Positions 1 through 7,529 of a stretch of 11,375 nucleotides of DNA are shown one piece after another. This DNA comes from Thermoplasmata archaeon (GTDB taxonomy: Archaea > Thermoplasmatota > E2 > DHVEG-1), in the NCBI GenBank assembly GCA_003649715.1, contig QMSS01000036.1:1-11375 (forward strand), in the 5' to 3' direction. The notes beneath the pieces are model-generated. The model ran no database searches. It saw only the letters and a list, made by a program, of their open reading frames with translations, and was not told the DNA's origin. Position numbers and translations under genes: made by a program. Every line of letters starts with the position of its first letter. Positions within the stretch are counted from its first letter, which is position 1.

Positions 1-307
1 AAACATTGTAGCATCAGGAATAGCAGACAAATGTGAAATCCAACTTGCATATGCCATTGGAATCGCAGAACCAGTATCAATTAATATAGACTGCTTTGGA
101 ACCAACAAAATTACAATAGATAAAATAGAGGATCTGATAAGAAAATTTTTTCCTCTTAAACCCGGTGAAATAATTGAAACACTCGACCTGAGAAGACCTA
201 TATACAAAAAAACTGCAGCATATGGACATTTCGGCAGAGAAGACCCGGATTTCACATGGGAAAAAACTGACAAGGCAAAACTACTCAAAAAAGAAGCGGA
301 AATATAA
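1..307 (+). CDS. metK: S-adenosylmethionine synthetase, bacterial type, C-terminal fragment
   Basis: This is the last 101 codons of a gene that begins before the window; the reading frame starts at base 2 and ends with TAA at 305-307. The enzyme makes S-adenosylmethionine from methionine and ATP in the cytoplasm. The fragment starts NIVASGIADKCEIQLAYAIG, continues with GIAEPVSI and ends with TAAYGHFGRED and WEKTDKA, all hallmarks of the C-terminal domain of the bacterial/eukaryotic MetK family. Archaea normally carry a highly diverged synthetase that lacks these motifs, so the gene may have arrived by horizontal transfer. No stop or frameshift is visible. The family assignment is firm; whether the N-terminal half is intact cannot be seen. 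Confidence 0.93.
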   Translation, partial: NIVASGIADKCEIQLAYAIGIAEPVSINIDCFGTNKITIDKIEDLIRKFFPLKPGEIIETLDLRRPIYKKTAAYGHFGREDPDFTWEKTDKAKLLKKEAEI

Positions 308-479
308 AAAAATAGAAGGAAAAAGGTAGGGACATTATTGGTCTGACATCCAAAAAAGATTCCATAGTGTTACTCCTCCAAAAAAGCATCTAATCAAACA
401 AACATCTATGTAACTACCTGAAAAATCCAATAAAATTGATTACCTCAAAAGCTCAAAATAAACTTTTTACCCCCAAAAC

Positions 480-494
480 CTTTTAAACTATATT
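480..494 (+). promoter_or_regulatory. TATA-type promoter for the lipoprotein gene
   Basis: The element CTTTTAAACTATATT lies in the gap between metK and the lipoprotein gene. With the usual spacing of about 25 bp, transcription would start near 510, leaving a leader of roughly 20-35 nt before the GTG at 533 or 545. The rest of the 308-532 gap is AT-rich, and I see no gene in it. Confidence 0.45.
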
Positions 495-532
495 GGAAGA
501 TTAACAGGATGAAATTGCAGAGAAACTAAGGT

Positions 533-1207
533 GTGTATAGTAGGGTGATAAGAAAAGAACGGGTTAAGAAAAAACAAAATCAGACACACATTAGATTATT
601 CATAATATCTGTAGGTATAATAACACTACTTATTTTATCAGGCTGTACCGGCTTAAAAAGTGCATATGTACCAGATGATGTGCTGACCAATGGATGGCAT
701 GAAAATCTAGCGTTACGTAGCAGCAGCATACAATTTTTTGGACTAGATAGATGTAGCAGTATAACATATGAGATAACTGGTAGATACCCTGCATTTCTGA
801 CTGTGACCACTATAAAAACTTTAGTTCTAATGGACGAAGAAGAATTATTGAAACAAACCGAGGAAATCATTAGAAATACATTACATGGCAGTGTAGATAT
901 AAACGAGAGTAGTAAAACAATGGGGGAGAGATTTGTGAAAAAAGGACATAAAACATTGTATATAGTATGTGATGGTGCAGACATCGGTAGAAAAAATGGG
1001 GAAATGGTAAGGATTGTAGGTGAGGTGTGGAACTGCGGAGTTACTGGCACCTCAATAATCTGTATTGGTGTAGCCTATGTAACTAACAAAACTTCCACTC
1101 CTAATTATGATGATGAAAACTGGAAAAAAATTGTTACTGATCCTAGTGGAAGTATAGGAGGTTTTACAGGGAGAGATGGACTAATATATAATGTTGTATG
1201 TCACTGA
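533..1207 (+). CDS. Predicted membrane-anchored lipoprotein, unknown function
   Basis: I do not recognise a family. The 224-residue product has a basic N-terminus (residues 7-21), a hydrophobic segment (22-35) and a lipobox-like LSGC, with C38 the likely lipidated cysteine, so it is probably exported and anchored outside the cell. The mature part contains C74, C146, C168, C177 and C223, enough for disulfides, and ends in an alternating beta-like pattern. The start is uncertain: GTG at 533 lies directly against the AAGGTG at 527-532, whereas the in-frame GTG at 545 has better spacing and would remove only four residues. The gene follows metK but has its own TATA-like element. Its stop overlaps the stop of the opposite-strand UPF0179 gene by 7 bp. 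An unrecognised surface binding protein is possible, but nothing specific supports it. Confidence 0.7.
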   Translation: MYSRVIRKERVKKKQNQTHIRLFIISVGIITLLILSGCTGLKSAYVPDDVLTNGWHENLALRSSSIQFFGLDRCSSITYEITGRYPAFLTVTTIKTLVLMDEEELLKQTEEIIRNTLHGSVDINESSKTMGERFVKKGHKTLYIVCDGADIGRKNGEMVRIVGEVWNCGVTGTSIICIGVAYVTNKTSTPNYDDENWKKIVTDPSGSIGGFTGRDGLIYNVVCH

Positions 1208-1629
1208 TCCGATAGCTCCACCTTGTTCAATCTATGACCCGCAGGGCATTTCATTTTTTCATAGACCTTTTTTATCGTATACATTTTTTCATTTTGTATG
1301 GCCAAGGTGTTACATATCTCATAATTCCCACATCCTATGTTTCTACATCCTATTTTGTTAACTCTTACACGGGCGCCTTCAGAATATTTTTGATCCACAG
1401 CAGCTATAATCGGCATCTCTCTTACTTCTACTACCACCACGTTTCCATAGTGTAGACTGCAACTATGTTGTTTGTCCCTAACCTTTATTATTTCGTATTC
1501 TCTCCCAAGTTTGAGATTAAAACAAACTGTTTTTAGTTTACAGTTTCTGCATTCATTGTTGGGACCAAAGTATATAAATCTTTTACCTTCTTTTGCTAAG
1601 CATTCTCCTATCAGAGTTATAAGCGGCAT
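1201..1629 (-). CDS. UPF0179 family cysteine-rich protein
   Basis: This 142-residue protein matches the archaeal UPF0179 family in length and in its opening, with LIGECLAKEGKRFIYFGP near the N-terminus. It carries eight cysteines: C10, C27, C30 and C36 (a CxxCxxxxxC cluster), C57, C95, C100, C106 and C128. That makes nine with C10 counted separately, and the pattern suggests two metal-binding or Fe-S modules. No biochemical function is established for the family that I know of. The ATG at 1629 lies 2 bp after the egsA stop, so the two are very probably co-transcribed and translationally coupled. The 3' end overlaps the convergent lipoprotein gene by 7 bp. A zinc- or cluster-bound nucleic-acid or redox role is plausible but is only inference from the cysteines. 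Confidence 0.88.
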   Translation of the reverse strand: MPLITLIGECLAKEGKRFIYFGPNNECRNCKLKTVCFNLKLGREYEIIKVRDKQHSCSLHYGNVVVVEVREMPIIAAVDQKYSEGARVRVNKIGCRNIGCGNYEICNTLAIQNEKMYTIKKVYEKMKCPAGHRLNKVELSDQ

Positions 1630-1631
1630 TT

Positions 1632-2729
1632 TTATATCACACCTGTTATCTTAGCAAGTTTTTTTGCAGCCTCTTTTGTAAGACCTTGTTCTCCTAGTAT
1701 GGTATATCTATCTGGTCTTATTTCCTGAGAATGAATGAGTGCCTCTATGATTTTTTTCTTTGGTATCCCAAGCTCCTTGGCAGTTGTAGGCGCACCAATA
1801 GCCTTTAACGCATCTCTTATCTCCTGCCAGTTTCCCCCATGCAGATACATCATCATGATAGCACCTACACCACATTGTTCACCATGCATTGCCCTTCCTG
1901 GGGCTATTCGGTCAAGCATATGAGAAAACATGTGTTCTGCACCGGAGGCTGGTCTGGTGGTGCCTGCTACACTCATTGCCACTCCAGAGACTATCATGCA
2001 TTTAACAGCCTGCCAGACTGCTTCTTCGAGACCCGATCGTATGTCCTCAGCCTTGTCAAGTAGTAGTTTAGCTGCTGTTTGTGAGAGTGATGCCGCAAAT
2101 GTGCTAAACTCCTCATTTTTTAGTCTATGAGCTAGCTCCCAATCTTTAACAGCTGATAAATTGGATATAACATCTGCACAGCCTGATGCAAGCATTCTAT
2201 ATGGTGCCTTAGATATAACAGTTGTATCTGCCAATACAGCAAGTGGAGAAACAGCGGTTTTAGAAATGGATCCCTTTTTTTTATCCTTCAGTGAGGCGCG
2301 GGGAGATGCTATGCCATCATGAGATGCGCATGTTGGTGTGCTGATAAAAGGTTTAGAGAGTTCAAATGATACAAGTTTTGTGACATCGATGATACTTCCA
2401 CCGCCTACTCCTATGAGAAAATCAACATTGTTCTTTTCTGCATATCTAGCAACAGTGTTTACCTCCTTAGCAGTTGGCCATACTACGGATATGTTTTTTT
2501 TAACAATTGGAACATGAAGTGTTATGTTTTTTACATTATAACCAGCGTTTGAGAGTAAGCTAGCTATTCTGTCTCCAGATATTTTTTTAGTGTTTTTATC
2601 TGTCACAACCAACGCATTAGTACCATCAACTACCCTTTGACAAAGCCCTACAACGTGCTCAGTAGTGTTATGTCCAACAATTACTTCTCTTGGGAATATC
2701 ATTGATTTAAACTTTGTGAATCGTTCCAT
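1632..2729 (-). CDS. egsA: sn-Glycerol-1-phosphate dehydrogenase [NAD(P)+]
   Basis: This cytoplasmic enzyme reduces dihydroxyacetone phosphate to sn-glycerol 1-phosphate, the backbone of archaeal ether lipids. The 365-residue protein shows the dinucleotide-binding GVGGGSIID (107-115), the substrate/cofactor segment STPTCASHDG (130-139), and three zinc ligands typical of the iron-alcohol-dehydrogenase-like fold: D186 in GCAD, H266 in GAEH and H282 in AMHGEQ. I chose the ATG at 2729 (MERFTKFKSM, then FPREVIVG), which resembles the N-termini of related archaeal enzymes as I recall them and lies about 29 bp from a TATA element. The frame stays open to a TTG at 2783, but that would put the promoter inside the gene and add 18 unlikely residues. 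It is the first gene of a two-gene unit with UPF0179. Confidence 0.95.
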   Translation of the reverse strand: MERFTKFKSMIFPREVIVGHNTTEHVVGLCQRVVDGTNALVVTDKNTKKISGDRIASLLSNAGYNVKNITLHVPIVKKNISVVWPTAKEVNTVARYAEKNNVDFLIGVGGGSIIDVTKLVSFELSKPFISTPTCASHDGIASPRASLKDKKKGSISKTAVSPLAVLADTTVISKAPYRMLASGCADVISNLSAVKDWELAHRLKNEEFSTFAASLSQTAAKLLLDKAEDIRSGLEEAVWQAVKCMIVSGVAMSVAGTTRPASGAEHMFSHMLDRIAPGRAMHGEQCGVGAIMMMYLHGGNWQEIRDALKAIGAPTTAKELGIPKKKIIEALIHSQEIRPDRYTILGEQGLTKEAAKKLAKITGVI

Positions 2730-2753
2730 AGTCACAGTGGTAAACCGCGGGTT

Positions 2754-2763
2754 TAATATATTA
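2754..2763. promoter_or_regulatory. Shared palindromic TATA element between egsA and the DUF63 gene
   Basis: TAATATATTA is a perfect 10-bp palindrome between two divergent genes. Its centre (2758.5) is about 29 bp from the egsA ATG (2729) and about 31 bp from the DUF63 ATG (2790). Standard archaeal TATA-to-start spacing would give nearly leaderless transcripts in both directions. The GC-rich flank CCGCGGG at 2745-2751 and the T-tract at 2764-2770 differ and could set directionality through BRE sequences. Confidence 0.6.
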
Positions 2764-2789
2764 TTTTTTTCTTTTGAACCCAAGGGGGT

Positions 2790-4061
2790 ATGCAGCCTAC
2801 GTCAAAGAAATATGGGAAAAAGAGAAAAGGAAGGTGGGACGTCATAGCAGAGATGGATAGAAGGATTGTATTGATTAGTATAGCAATAATGGCTGTGCTC
2901 TTCTCTGTATTTGTTTTGATACTGGGTTTTTTGTTGATGCCGCATGTATTTTATGATCAATGGATATGGAAGTATTATTGGGGTCCTGTGGTAGCGGATG
3001 CATTGGATCATCCTGTTTCTCTTAATGGCATCTATGCATATGAGGGATATACAGTTGTGTCGGAGATAACATATGGGGTAATACTTGTTTTTTCTCTATA
3101 TGGTATCTATAGGCTTCTTAGAAGACTGAGGATAGTTGTTGATTGGAGATTCTGCGGGGCATTGATGCCTTATATCTTATTTGGACCTGTGGGTAGGGTG
3201 CTGGAGGACACGGGATATTTCAAGGAACCCTTTGTTTATTGGTTTATATCCCCCTTTATCTATGTCCAGATAGCGCTGTATGCTCTTTTTTTTCTCATGA
3301 TAGGATATTATGCTGAGAATATCTCTAAGAGGAGAAACTGGGATAAAAATTGTTTGATCTCTATCGTTTTTTTGTTTGTGTTTACAGATGTTTTTTACAT
3401 TATATTATGGTTTTTAGGATGGGGCTGTTTTCTATATGTTATTCATCCTATTGTGTTCTTGTTTTTGTCATTTTTAGCTGTTATACCTGTTTTATGTAGG
3501 TGGATGAAGCATGGGTTTTTGACGGTTAACACTGTTCTGTTTTCAGGTGGTTTACTTTTTTTGTTTCCTGGGTTGTATCTGGTTGGCCGATGGATTCTAG
3601 GGTTTAGATGGGGTTTTTCGTCTGGTGTACGTTTTGATGTGTTTGTGGTGGTTGTAGGACTGGTTAGTCTTATTACATGTGTGGTTTATTTAGTGGCTAG
3701 GAGACTTGGGGATGATAGTAGGTTTGCTGTTTATATGGAGCCTTTGAATATGTCTATGCTTTTTGGTCATTTGCTTGATGGTGTTACTAGCTATGTTAGT
3801 ATTTATGATCCTTTTAATATGGGTCTTCCCATGTATTTGGAGAAGCATCCTGCTTCTGATGTTTTAATGGGTATATGGGGGCCTTTGTTTCCTATAGTAA
3901 AGTTTGTTTTGGTAATACTGATTGTCTATGTCCTTGATGTATTGTATAGGGAGGAGTTGAGACATCATATGGTTCTTATTGGTCTTATTAAGATAGGTGT
4001 TGTGATTCTTGGTTTGTCACCGGGTATGCGTGATCTGCTGCGGGTAACACTTGGTGTATAA
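2790..4061 (+). CDS. DUF63 family polytopic membrane protein
   Basis: This 423-residue integral membrane protein belongs to the archaeal DUF63 family, whose function is not established. The conserved stretches visible are GRVLEDTGYF (135-144), HLLDG (327-331), EKHP (351-354) and GPLFPIVKF (364-372); their charged residues (E139, D140, H327, D330, E351, H353) sit beside membrane segments and could form an active or binding site. I count about nine or ten hydrophobic segments, roughly at 27-50, 88-110, 148-174, 187-210, 212-235, 245-268, 283-304, 362-384 and 395-411. The ATG at 2790 follows a weak AGGGGG; the ATG at 2853 (MDRRIVLIS) would trim a basic 21-residue tail and is a fair alternative. 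It is transcribed divergently from egsA through a shared TATA box and ends 17 bp from the convergent radical SAM gene. Confidence 0.88.
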   Translation: MQPTSKKYGKKRKGRWDVIAEMDRRIVLISIAIMAVLFSVFVLILGFLLMPHVFYDQWIWKYYWGPVVADALDHPVSLNGIYAYEGYTVVSEITYGVILVFSLYGIYRLLRRLRIVVDWRFCGALMPYILFGPVGRVLEDTGYFKEPFVYWFISPFIYVQIALYALFFLMIGYYAENISKRRNWDKNCLISIVFLFVFTDVFYIILWFLGWGCFLYVIHPIVFLFLSFLAVIPVLCRWMKHGFLTVNTVLFSGGLLFLFPGLYLVGRWILGFRWGFSSGVRFDVFVVVVGLVSLITCVVYLVARRLGDDSRFAVYMEPLNMSMLFGHLLDGVTSYVSIYDPFNMGLPMYLEKHPASDVLMGIWGPLFPIVKFVLVILIVYVLDVLYREELRHHMVLIGLIKIGVVILGLSPGMRDLLRVTLGV

Positions 4062-4078
4062 AGAAAAAAAATTTGTTT

Positions 4079-5008
4079 TCATTTGCTCATCTTTTTATTT
4101 GTCAGTGTTTTTTCTAGTTCCTTAGGTAGGGCGCAGCAGGCCTCTATTCTTTTGATGGTGTACCCCATTTTTCTGGCTTCTTCCAACGTGTTTTTTGATG
4201 GTATTTCCATCCTGGTAACACCGGCTTGTAGGGCAGCCAGTTCTATCTTTTCTCTCAGATGTTTTGTACGTGGTCTTATGCAGCCAAGTGCGATGTCTTT
4301 GGTGGGGAAAAGTTTTTTTGCTTTTTTTATAGTGGTTGATACATCGTTTGGATGGGGTGCTACGGTGTGTTCTAACGGTGTTCCTGGTGTTGGTCTGAAC
4401 ACTATCATTACTAGGGAGGAGGGGTCGCAGTTTTCTTTTATCATTCTGAGTGCATTGAATTCTCCGTTTAGTCTGCCGTAGTGGAGTCCTATGCAGATGT
4501 GTGGAACGATAAATGGCATGCCTGCTGATTGCAGGTTTGCCAATGTTTCTGCATAGGCTTCGGTTGTTGCATCAAAATTAAAAATGTTTTTGATGGTCTT
4601 ATTTGATCCTACTACTTCAACAGATGCAATGTCTATGCCTGCATCTACTATGCTTTCTGCAAGATCCTGGTTGACGAGACCTGTATGAAGTTTGATGATC
4701 AGATTGGTTTCTCTTTTTATTTTTTTGATCACTGGGAGTAGCTTTCTTAGGTTTAACATCTCTCCTTTTTTGTTGCATCCGCCGCTTAGCAGAAAGCCTA
4801 TGGCACCGTTTTCAGTGAATTTTTTACATGTTCTGAGAAGCTGTTCCGGTCTGGTTGCATAGAGCATATTATGTAGGTAGGTGTGATTACAATGTTTACA
4901 TCTTAGGCTGCATCTGCCTCCAGACATAGATATGGAGGGGAAATTGGGCCATACATAGTAGGCTCGAAAAAACTTGTCTATACCGATAGTATAAACACTC
5001 TCCTGCAT
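4079..5008 (-). CDS. Radical SAM enzyme, BioB-related; possible archaeal lipoyl synthase component
   Basis: The 309-residue protein has the radical SAM cluster motif CxxxCxxC at C33, C37 and C40 (GGRCSLRCKHC). Other motifs are LLSGGC (73-78), KLHTG (106-110), VVPH/IVPHICIGLHYG (168-178), RPTPGT (205-210), LGCIRPR (241-247) and a C-terminal EACCA (289-293). It would cleave S-adenosylmethionine to a 5'-deoxyadenosyl radical. Extra cysteines C78, C243, C291 and C292 could hold an auxiliary cluster. The overall pattern matches the archaeal 'biotin synthase-related' group, which I recall (not checked) includes the LipS1/LipS2 proteins that insert sulfur into octanoyl groups. A lipoate-protein ligase lies about 5 kb away. 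The gene starts 9 bp after the stop of the homocitrate synthase-like gene, so the two probably form an operon. Radical SAM membership is firm; the lipoyl role is a guess from resemblance. Confidence 0.85.
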   Translation of the reverse strand: MQESVYTIGIDKFFRAYYVWPNFPSISMSGGRCSLRCKHCNHTYLHNMLYATRPEQLLRTCKKFTENGAIGFLLSGGCNKKGEMLNLRKLLPVIKKIKRETNLIIKLHTGLVNQDLAESIVDAGIDIASVEVVGSNKTIKNIFNFDATTEAYAETLANLQSAGMPFIVPHICIGLHYGRLNGEFNALRMIKENCDPSSLVMIVFRPTPGTPLEHTVAPHPNDVSTTIKKAKKLFPTKDIALGCIRPRTKHLREKIELAALQAGVTRMEIPSKNTLEEARKMGYTIKRIEACCALPKELEKTLTNKKMSK

Positions 5009-5017
5009 TCTCTTTTT

Positions 5018-6199
5018 TTATTTGTATGTTTTTATCATGTTGATGAATTCTTCTTCTGAGACGGAACCGTTTTTTTCTCCCATTATTTTTATCCTAGAAA
5101 CAATGTCGTTGATGGTTTTTTCATCTGTCTTGAAACCTATCTCATCTAGTCTCCTCTTTATTATATGTTTTCCACTGTGTTTTCCAAGAACTATCCTTCT
5201 TTTGTTTCCTACTAGTTCAGGTGATATAGGCTCATAGGTTCTAGGGTTTTCTAAAACAGCAGCAGCATGTATACCTGATTCATGTGTAAATGCGTTATAT
5301 CCAACTATAGGCTGTGTTTTTGGAACTGGTATTCCAGTAAATCTAGAAATCATTTCTGAGAGCTCACATAGTTTTGTAGTGTCGATACCAAGATCCCTAT
5401 TGTACAAAACTTTTAGAGCCATTATCAGTTGTTCTAATGAAACATTTCCTGCTCGTTCCCCCCATCCATTAATCGTGGCACAAACATGGGTTGCACCAGA
5501 GCATAATGCAGTCAGGGCATTTATCAATGCCAAGCCGAAATCATTGTGTAGATGAGCAGAAAAAGGTGTAGGAACAGTTTTTCTCATAGCGGAAAAAATG
5601 TATTTTATTGTTTGAGGCGTTGCACATCCAACAGTATCAGTAAACCCTATACGCCTTGCACCTGCCTCATATGCCAGCTTTACAAGCTCCCTTAAAAAAG
5701 CTATTGGCGTTCTCGTACTGTCCTCTGTGCTAAAACTAGGAATTATACCATGATCTCTAACATACTGTATAGATTCCACTATTTTTTCTTTAACTTCCTC
5801 TTCAGTCATATGTAGCTTATATTTTAAATGCAATGGTGATGAGGCTATAAACAACAATATCAGATCAGCCTCTGACTCAATAGCTGCATCTATATCCTCC
5901 TTTTTCAGACGTGAAAGAACAAGAATCCTCGCATCCAGGCCTTCTCTAACAATTTTTTTGACTGTTCTAAGCTCATTTTTGGACACTGCTGGAAAACCTG
6001 CTTCTATCTCAGGTATGCCTATCTCATCCAGCTTTCTAGCTATAGATATCTTTTGATCAGAGGAGAAAGAAACACCTGGCATCTGCTCGCCATCACGGAG
6101 CGTACTATCATAGATCACTATTTTGTCAGGTAGTCTAAAATCCTTTATTACATCAGGCAGACCATTATAGGGATTTACATCAGATATATTCTCATTCAT
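5018..6199 (-). CDS. Homocitrate synthase/2-isopropylmalate synthase family enzyme (AksA/NifV-like)
   Basis: This 393-residue cytoplasmic enzyme condenses acetyl-CoA with a 2-oxo acid. The TIM-barrel catalytic motifs are intact: DSTLRDGEQMPGV (31-43), AGFPAVS (67-73), SPLHLKYK (121-128), TDTVGCATPQ (187-196), the metal-binding HLHNDFG (216-222), NGWGERAGN (244-252) and HESGIH (306-311). It lacks the C-terminal leucine-regulatory domain of true LeuA (about 500 residues). The opening SPYN-like DVNPYN and the SPLHLKYK motif are closest, from memory, to AksA and NifV homocitrate synthases. The substrate could be 2-oxoglutarate, pyruvate or 2-oxoisovalerate, and a Re-citrate synthase is also possible; the sequence alone does not decide. 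W246 replaces the usual Ile in NGIGERAGN. A TATA box lies 24 bp before the ATG. It is co-directional with the radical SAM gene 9 bp downstream. Confidence 0.88.
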   Translation of the reverse strand: MNENISDVNPYNGLPDVIKDFRLPDKIVIYDSTLRDGEQMPGVSFSSDQKISIARKLDEIGIPEIEAGFPAVSKNELRTVKKIVREGLDARILVLSRLKKEDIDAAIESEADLILLFIASSPLHLKYKLHMTEEEVKEKIVESIQYVRDHGIIPSFSTEDSTRTPIAFLRELVKLAYEAGARRIGFTDTVGCATPQTIKYIFSAMRKTVPTPFSAHLHNDFGLALINALTALCSGATHVCATINGWGERAGNVSLEQLIMALKVLYNRDLGIDTTKLCELSEMISRFTGIPVPKTQPIVGYNAFTHESGIHAAAVLENPRTYEPISPELVGNKRRIVLGKHSGKHIIKRRLDEIGFKTDEKTINDIVSRIKIMGEKNGSVSEEEFINMIKTYK

Positions 6200-6217
6200 T
6201 TGTTAAATCACAACCCA

Positions 6218-6227
6218 TTTTTATATC
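6218..6227 (-). promoter_or_regulatory. TATA box for the homocitrate synthase-like operon
   Basis: On the minus strand the element reads GATATAAAAA and is centred about 24 bp upstream of the ATG at 6199. This spacing predicts a leaderless or nearly leaderless transcript, in keeping with the absence of a Shine-Dalgarno sequence before this ATG. The purine-rich GAAAGGGTAAAT just upstream could serve as the BRE. Confidence 0.55.
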
Positions 6228-6614
6228 ATTTACCCTTTCAGAAAAATCTTTTATTTATCTCCCCATCCCCTCATCCCTTTTATCAATAAAAATGTTTTTT
6301 TTCAACTAAACTACAATAAAAAAATCTGGTTTTTTCTCAATAAAAATAAATAGGGAGTGAAATCAAAAAAATTTAGGATCACAGTAATCAACTCAGTTCT
6401 GCTAAAAAAAATATGTGAGATAGAGCATCAATTACAATATTTTGCATTTGGAATGCACTTTTTTCATACTAAAAAAATGATTTTTAAGCCATTACAAAAA
6501 AATATGCAAAAAAAAGAGAAAAAAATGGGTTTTTGAACAAAGTATCATAGTTTTTATAATACTGTGTAGATAACAGATAAAAAAGGGTTGTCGAGCACAG
6601 CTGGATCATAGCAT
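6228..6614. other. AT-rich intergenic region without a supported gene
   Basis: The 415-bp gap between the divergent homocitrate synthase-like and ABC transporter genes holds only very short open frames without ribosome binding sites. Visible features are the two flanking promoters, a repeated 11-mer TCAATAAAAAT (about 6279 and 6334), a G-rich minus-strand stretch around 6262-6283, and a small inverted repeat TGCATT-TGG-AATGCA at 6443-6457 followed by CTTTTTT. None of these is strong enough to be called a gene or a defined regulator site. Confidence 0.5.
6551..6560 (+). promoter_or_regulatory. Possible TATA box for the ABC transporter operon
   Basis: TTTTTATAAT is the best TATA-like element before the ATG at 6615. 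It predicts a start near 6582 and a leader of about 33 nt. A second AT-rich element at 6575-6582 (AGATAAAA) would give a nearly leaderless transcript instead. I see no clear Shine-Dalgarno sequence close to the ATG. Confidence 0.3.
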
Positions 6615-7529
6615 ATGAACGAGATCATATCAATAAAAAATGTGACTAAACAATACAAAACAAAGGGAGAGTATATAACAGCTGTTGATAATCTCAATCT
6701 CAGCATAAAAAAACACGAGGTATTCGGTCTAATAGGACCAACAGGAGCAGGAAAAACCACGGTTATCAAAATGCTTTCCACTCTTATTATACCCGATAAG
6801 GGCAGCATTACTATAGATGGATACGATGTTGTCAGAGAGGGAAACAAGATAAAAAGGATACTAGGAGTACTCGCTGGTGAATTCACAAGATCTCTATATT
6901 GGCGTCTAACAGGCCGGCAAAACCTTGAATTTTTTGCAAAACTAAAAAATATTTGGCATCCACAAGAAAGAATAGACTACCTGACAGAGCTTTTTGATCT
7001 TAAAAAATGGGAAAACAAACTTGTAATGCGTTACTCCACAGGTATGAAACACAAACTTGCATTTGCGATAGCATTGCTAAACGACCCACCTATACTGCTG
7101 CTAGATGAACCACTAACAGGTGTAGATCCTATTACCTCCTATGAGATCAAAAAACTTATAAGAGAAGATTTTAGGGAGAAAACCATTATGTGGGCATCCC
7201 ACAACCTCTACGAAATCGAAGAAATGTGTAGCAGAATAGGACTACTAAACCATGGAAAACTCGTTTTAGAAGGATCAGTGGAAGCATTGAAGAAGAAATA
7301 CTGGAGTTACGAGAGAATACTGCTGATAGTGGACAGACCACAGATATTTCTAGAAATAGATGGCGCAAAGATAACTGGGAAAAATAGGGTTGAAATCAAA
7401 ACCGATGATGTAACAGCCACCCTCAAGAAAATTGTGGACATATGCATACAAAACACTGTCAATATAGAAGAGATAAAAACAGTTAAACCCACACTTGAAG
7501 AAGTTTTTATAGCTGGTGTCAAAAAATGA
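6615..7529 (+). CDS. ABC-2 type transporter ATP-binding protein
   Basis: The 304-residue protein is the ATPase of an ABC-2 (DrrA/NatA-like) exporter. It shows Walker A GPTGAGKTT (41-49), the LYWRLTGRQNLEFFAKL segment (94-110) typical of this branch, the signature STGMKHK (141-147), Walker B ILLLDEP (160-166), the D-loop GVD (169-171) and the H-loop H196 in ASHNLYEIEEM. Residues from about 220 form the C-terminal domain common in drug- and peptide-exporting members. The canonical Q-loop glutamine is not obvious around residues 85-93 (LGVLAGEF). Its stop overlaps the permease ATG (ATGA at 7526-7529), so subunit translation is coupled. The substrate is unknown; the operon points toward a putative RiPP locus that converges from the other side, but no shared transcript links them. 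Confidence 0.93.
   Translation: MNEIISIKNVTKQYKTKGEYITAVDNLNLSIKKHEVFGLIGPTGAGKTTVIKMLSTLIIPDKGSITIDGYDVVREGNKIKRILGVLAGEFTRSLYWRLTGRQNLEFFAKLKNIWHPQERIDYLTELFDLKKWENKLVMRYSTGMKHKLAFAIALLNDPPILLLDEPLTGVDPITSYEIKKLIREDFREKTIMWASHNLYEIEEMCSRIGLLNHGKLVLEGSVEALKKKYWSYERILLIVDRPQIFLEIDGAKITGKNRVEIKTDDVTATLKKIVDICIQNTVNIEEIKTVKPTLEEVFIAGVKK

Noticed and set aside
2730..2783. TTG start at 2783 for egsA, adding 18 residues.
   Set aside because: The extension covers the TATA element, has no ribosome binding site, and lengthens the enzyme beyond its relatives; ATG 2729 fits the promoter spacing.
6262..6283. G-rich minus-strand stretch, considered as a possible G-quadruplex.
   Set aside because: Only three adequate G-tracts are present, and it lies in an AT-rich spacer.
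6200..6614. Searched for tRNA, CRISPR repeats, insertion-sequence ends or attachment sites in the longest gap.
   Set aside because: No cloverleaf, no regularly spaced repeat, no transposase remnant and no flanking direct repeats were visible.
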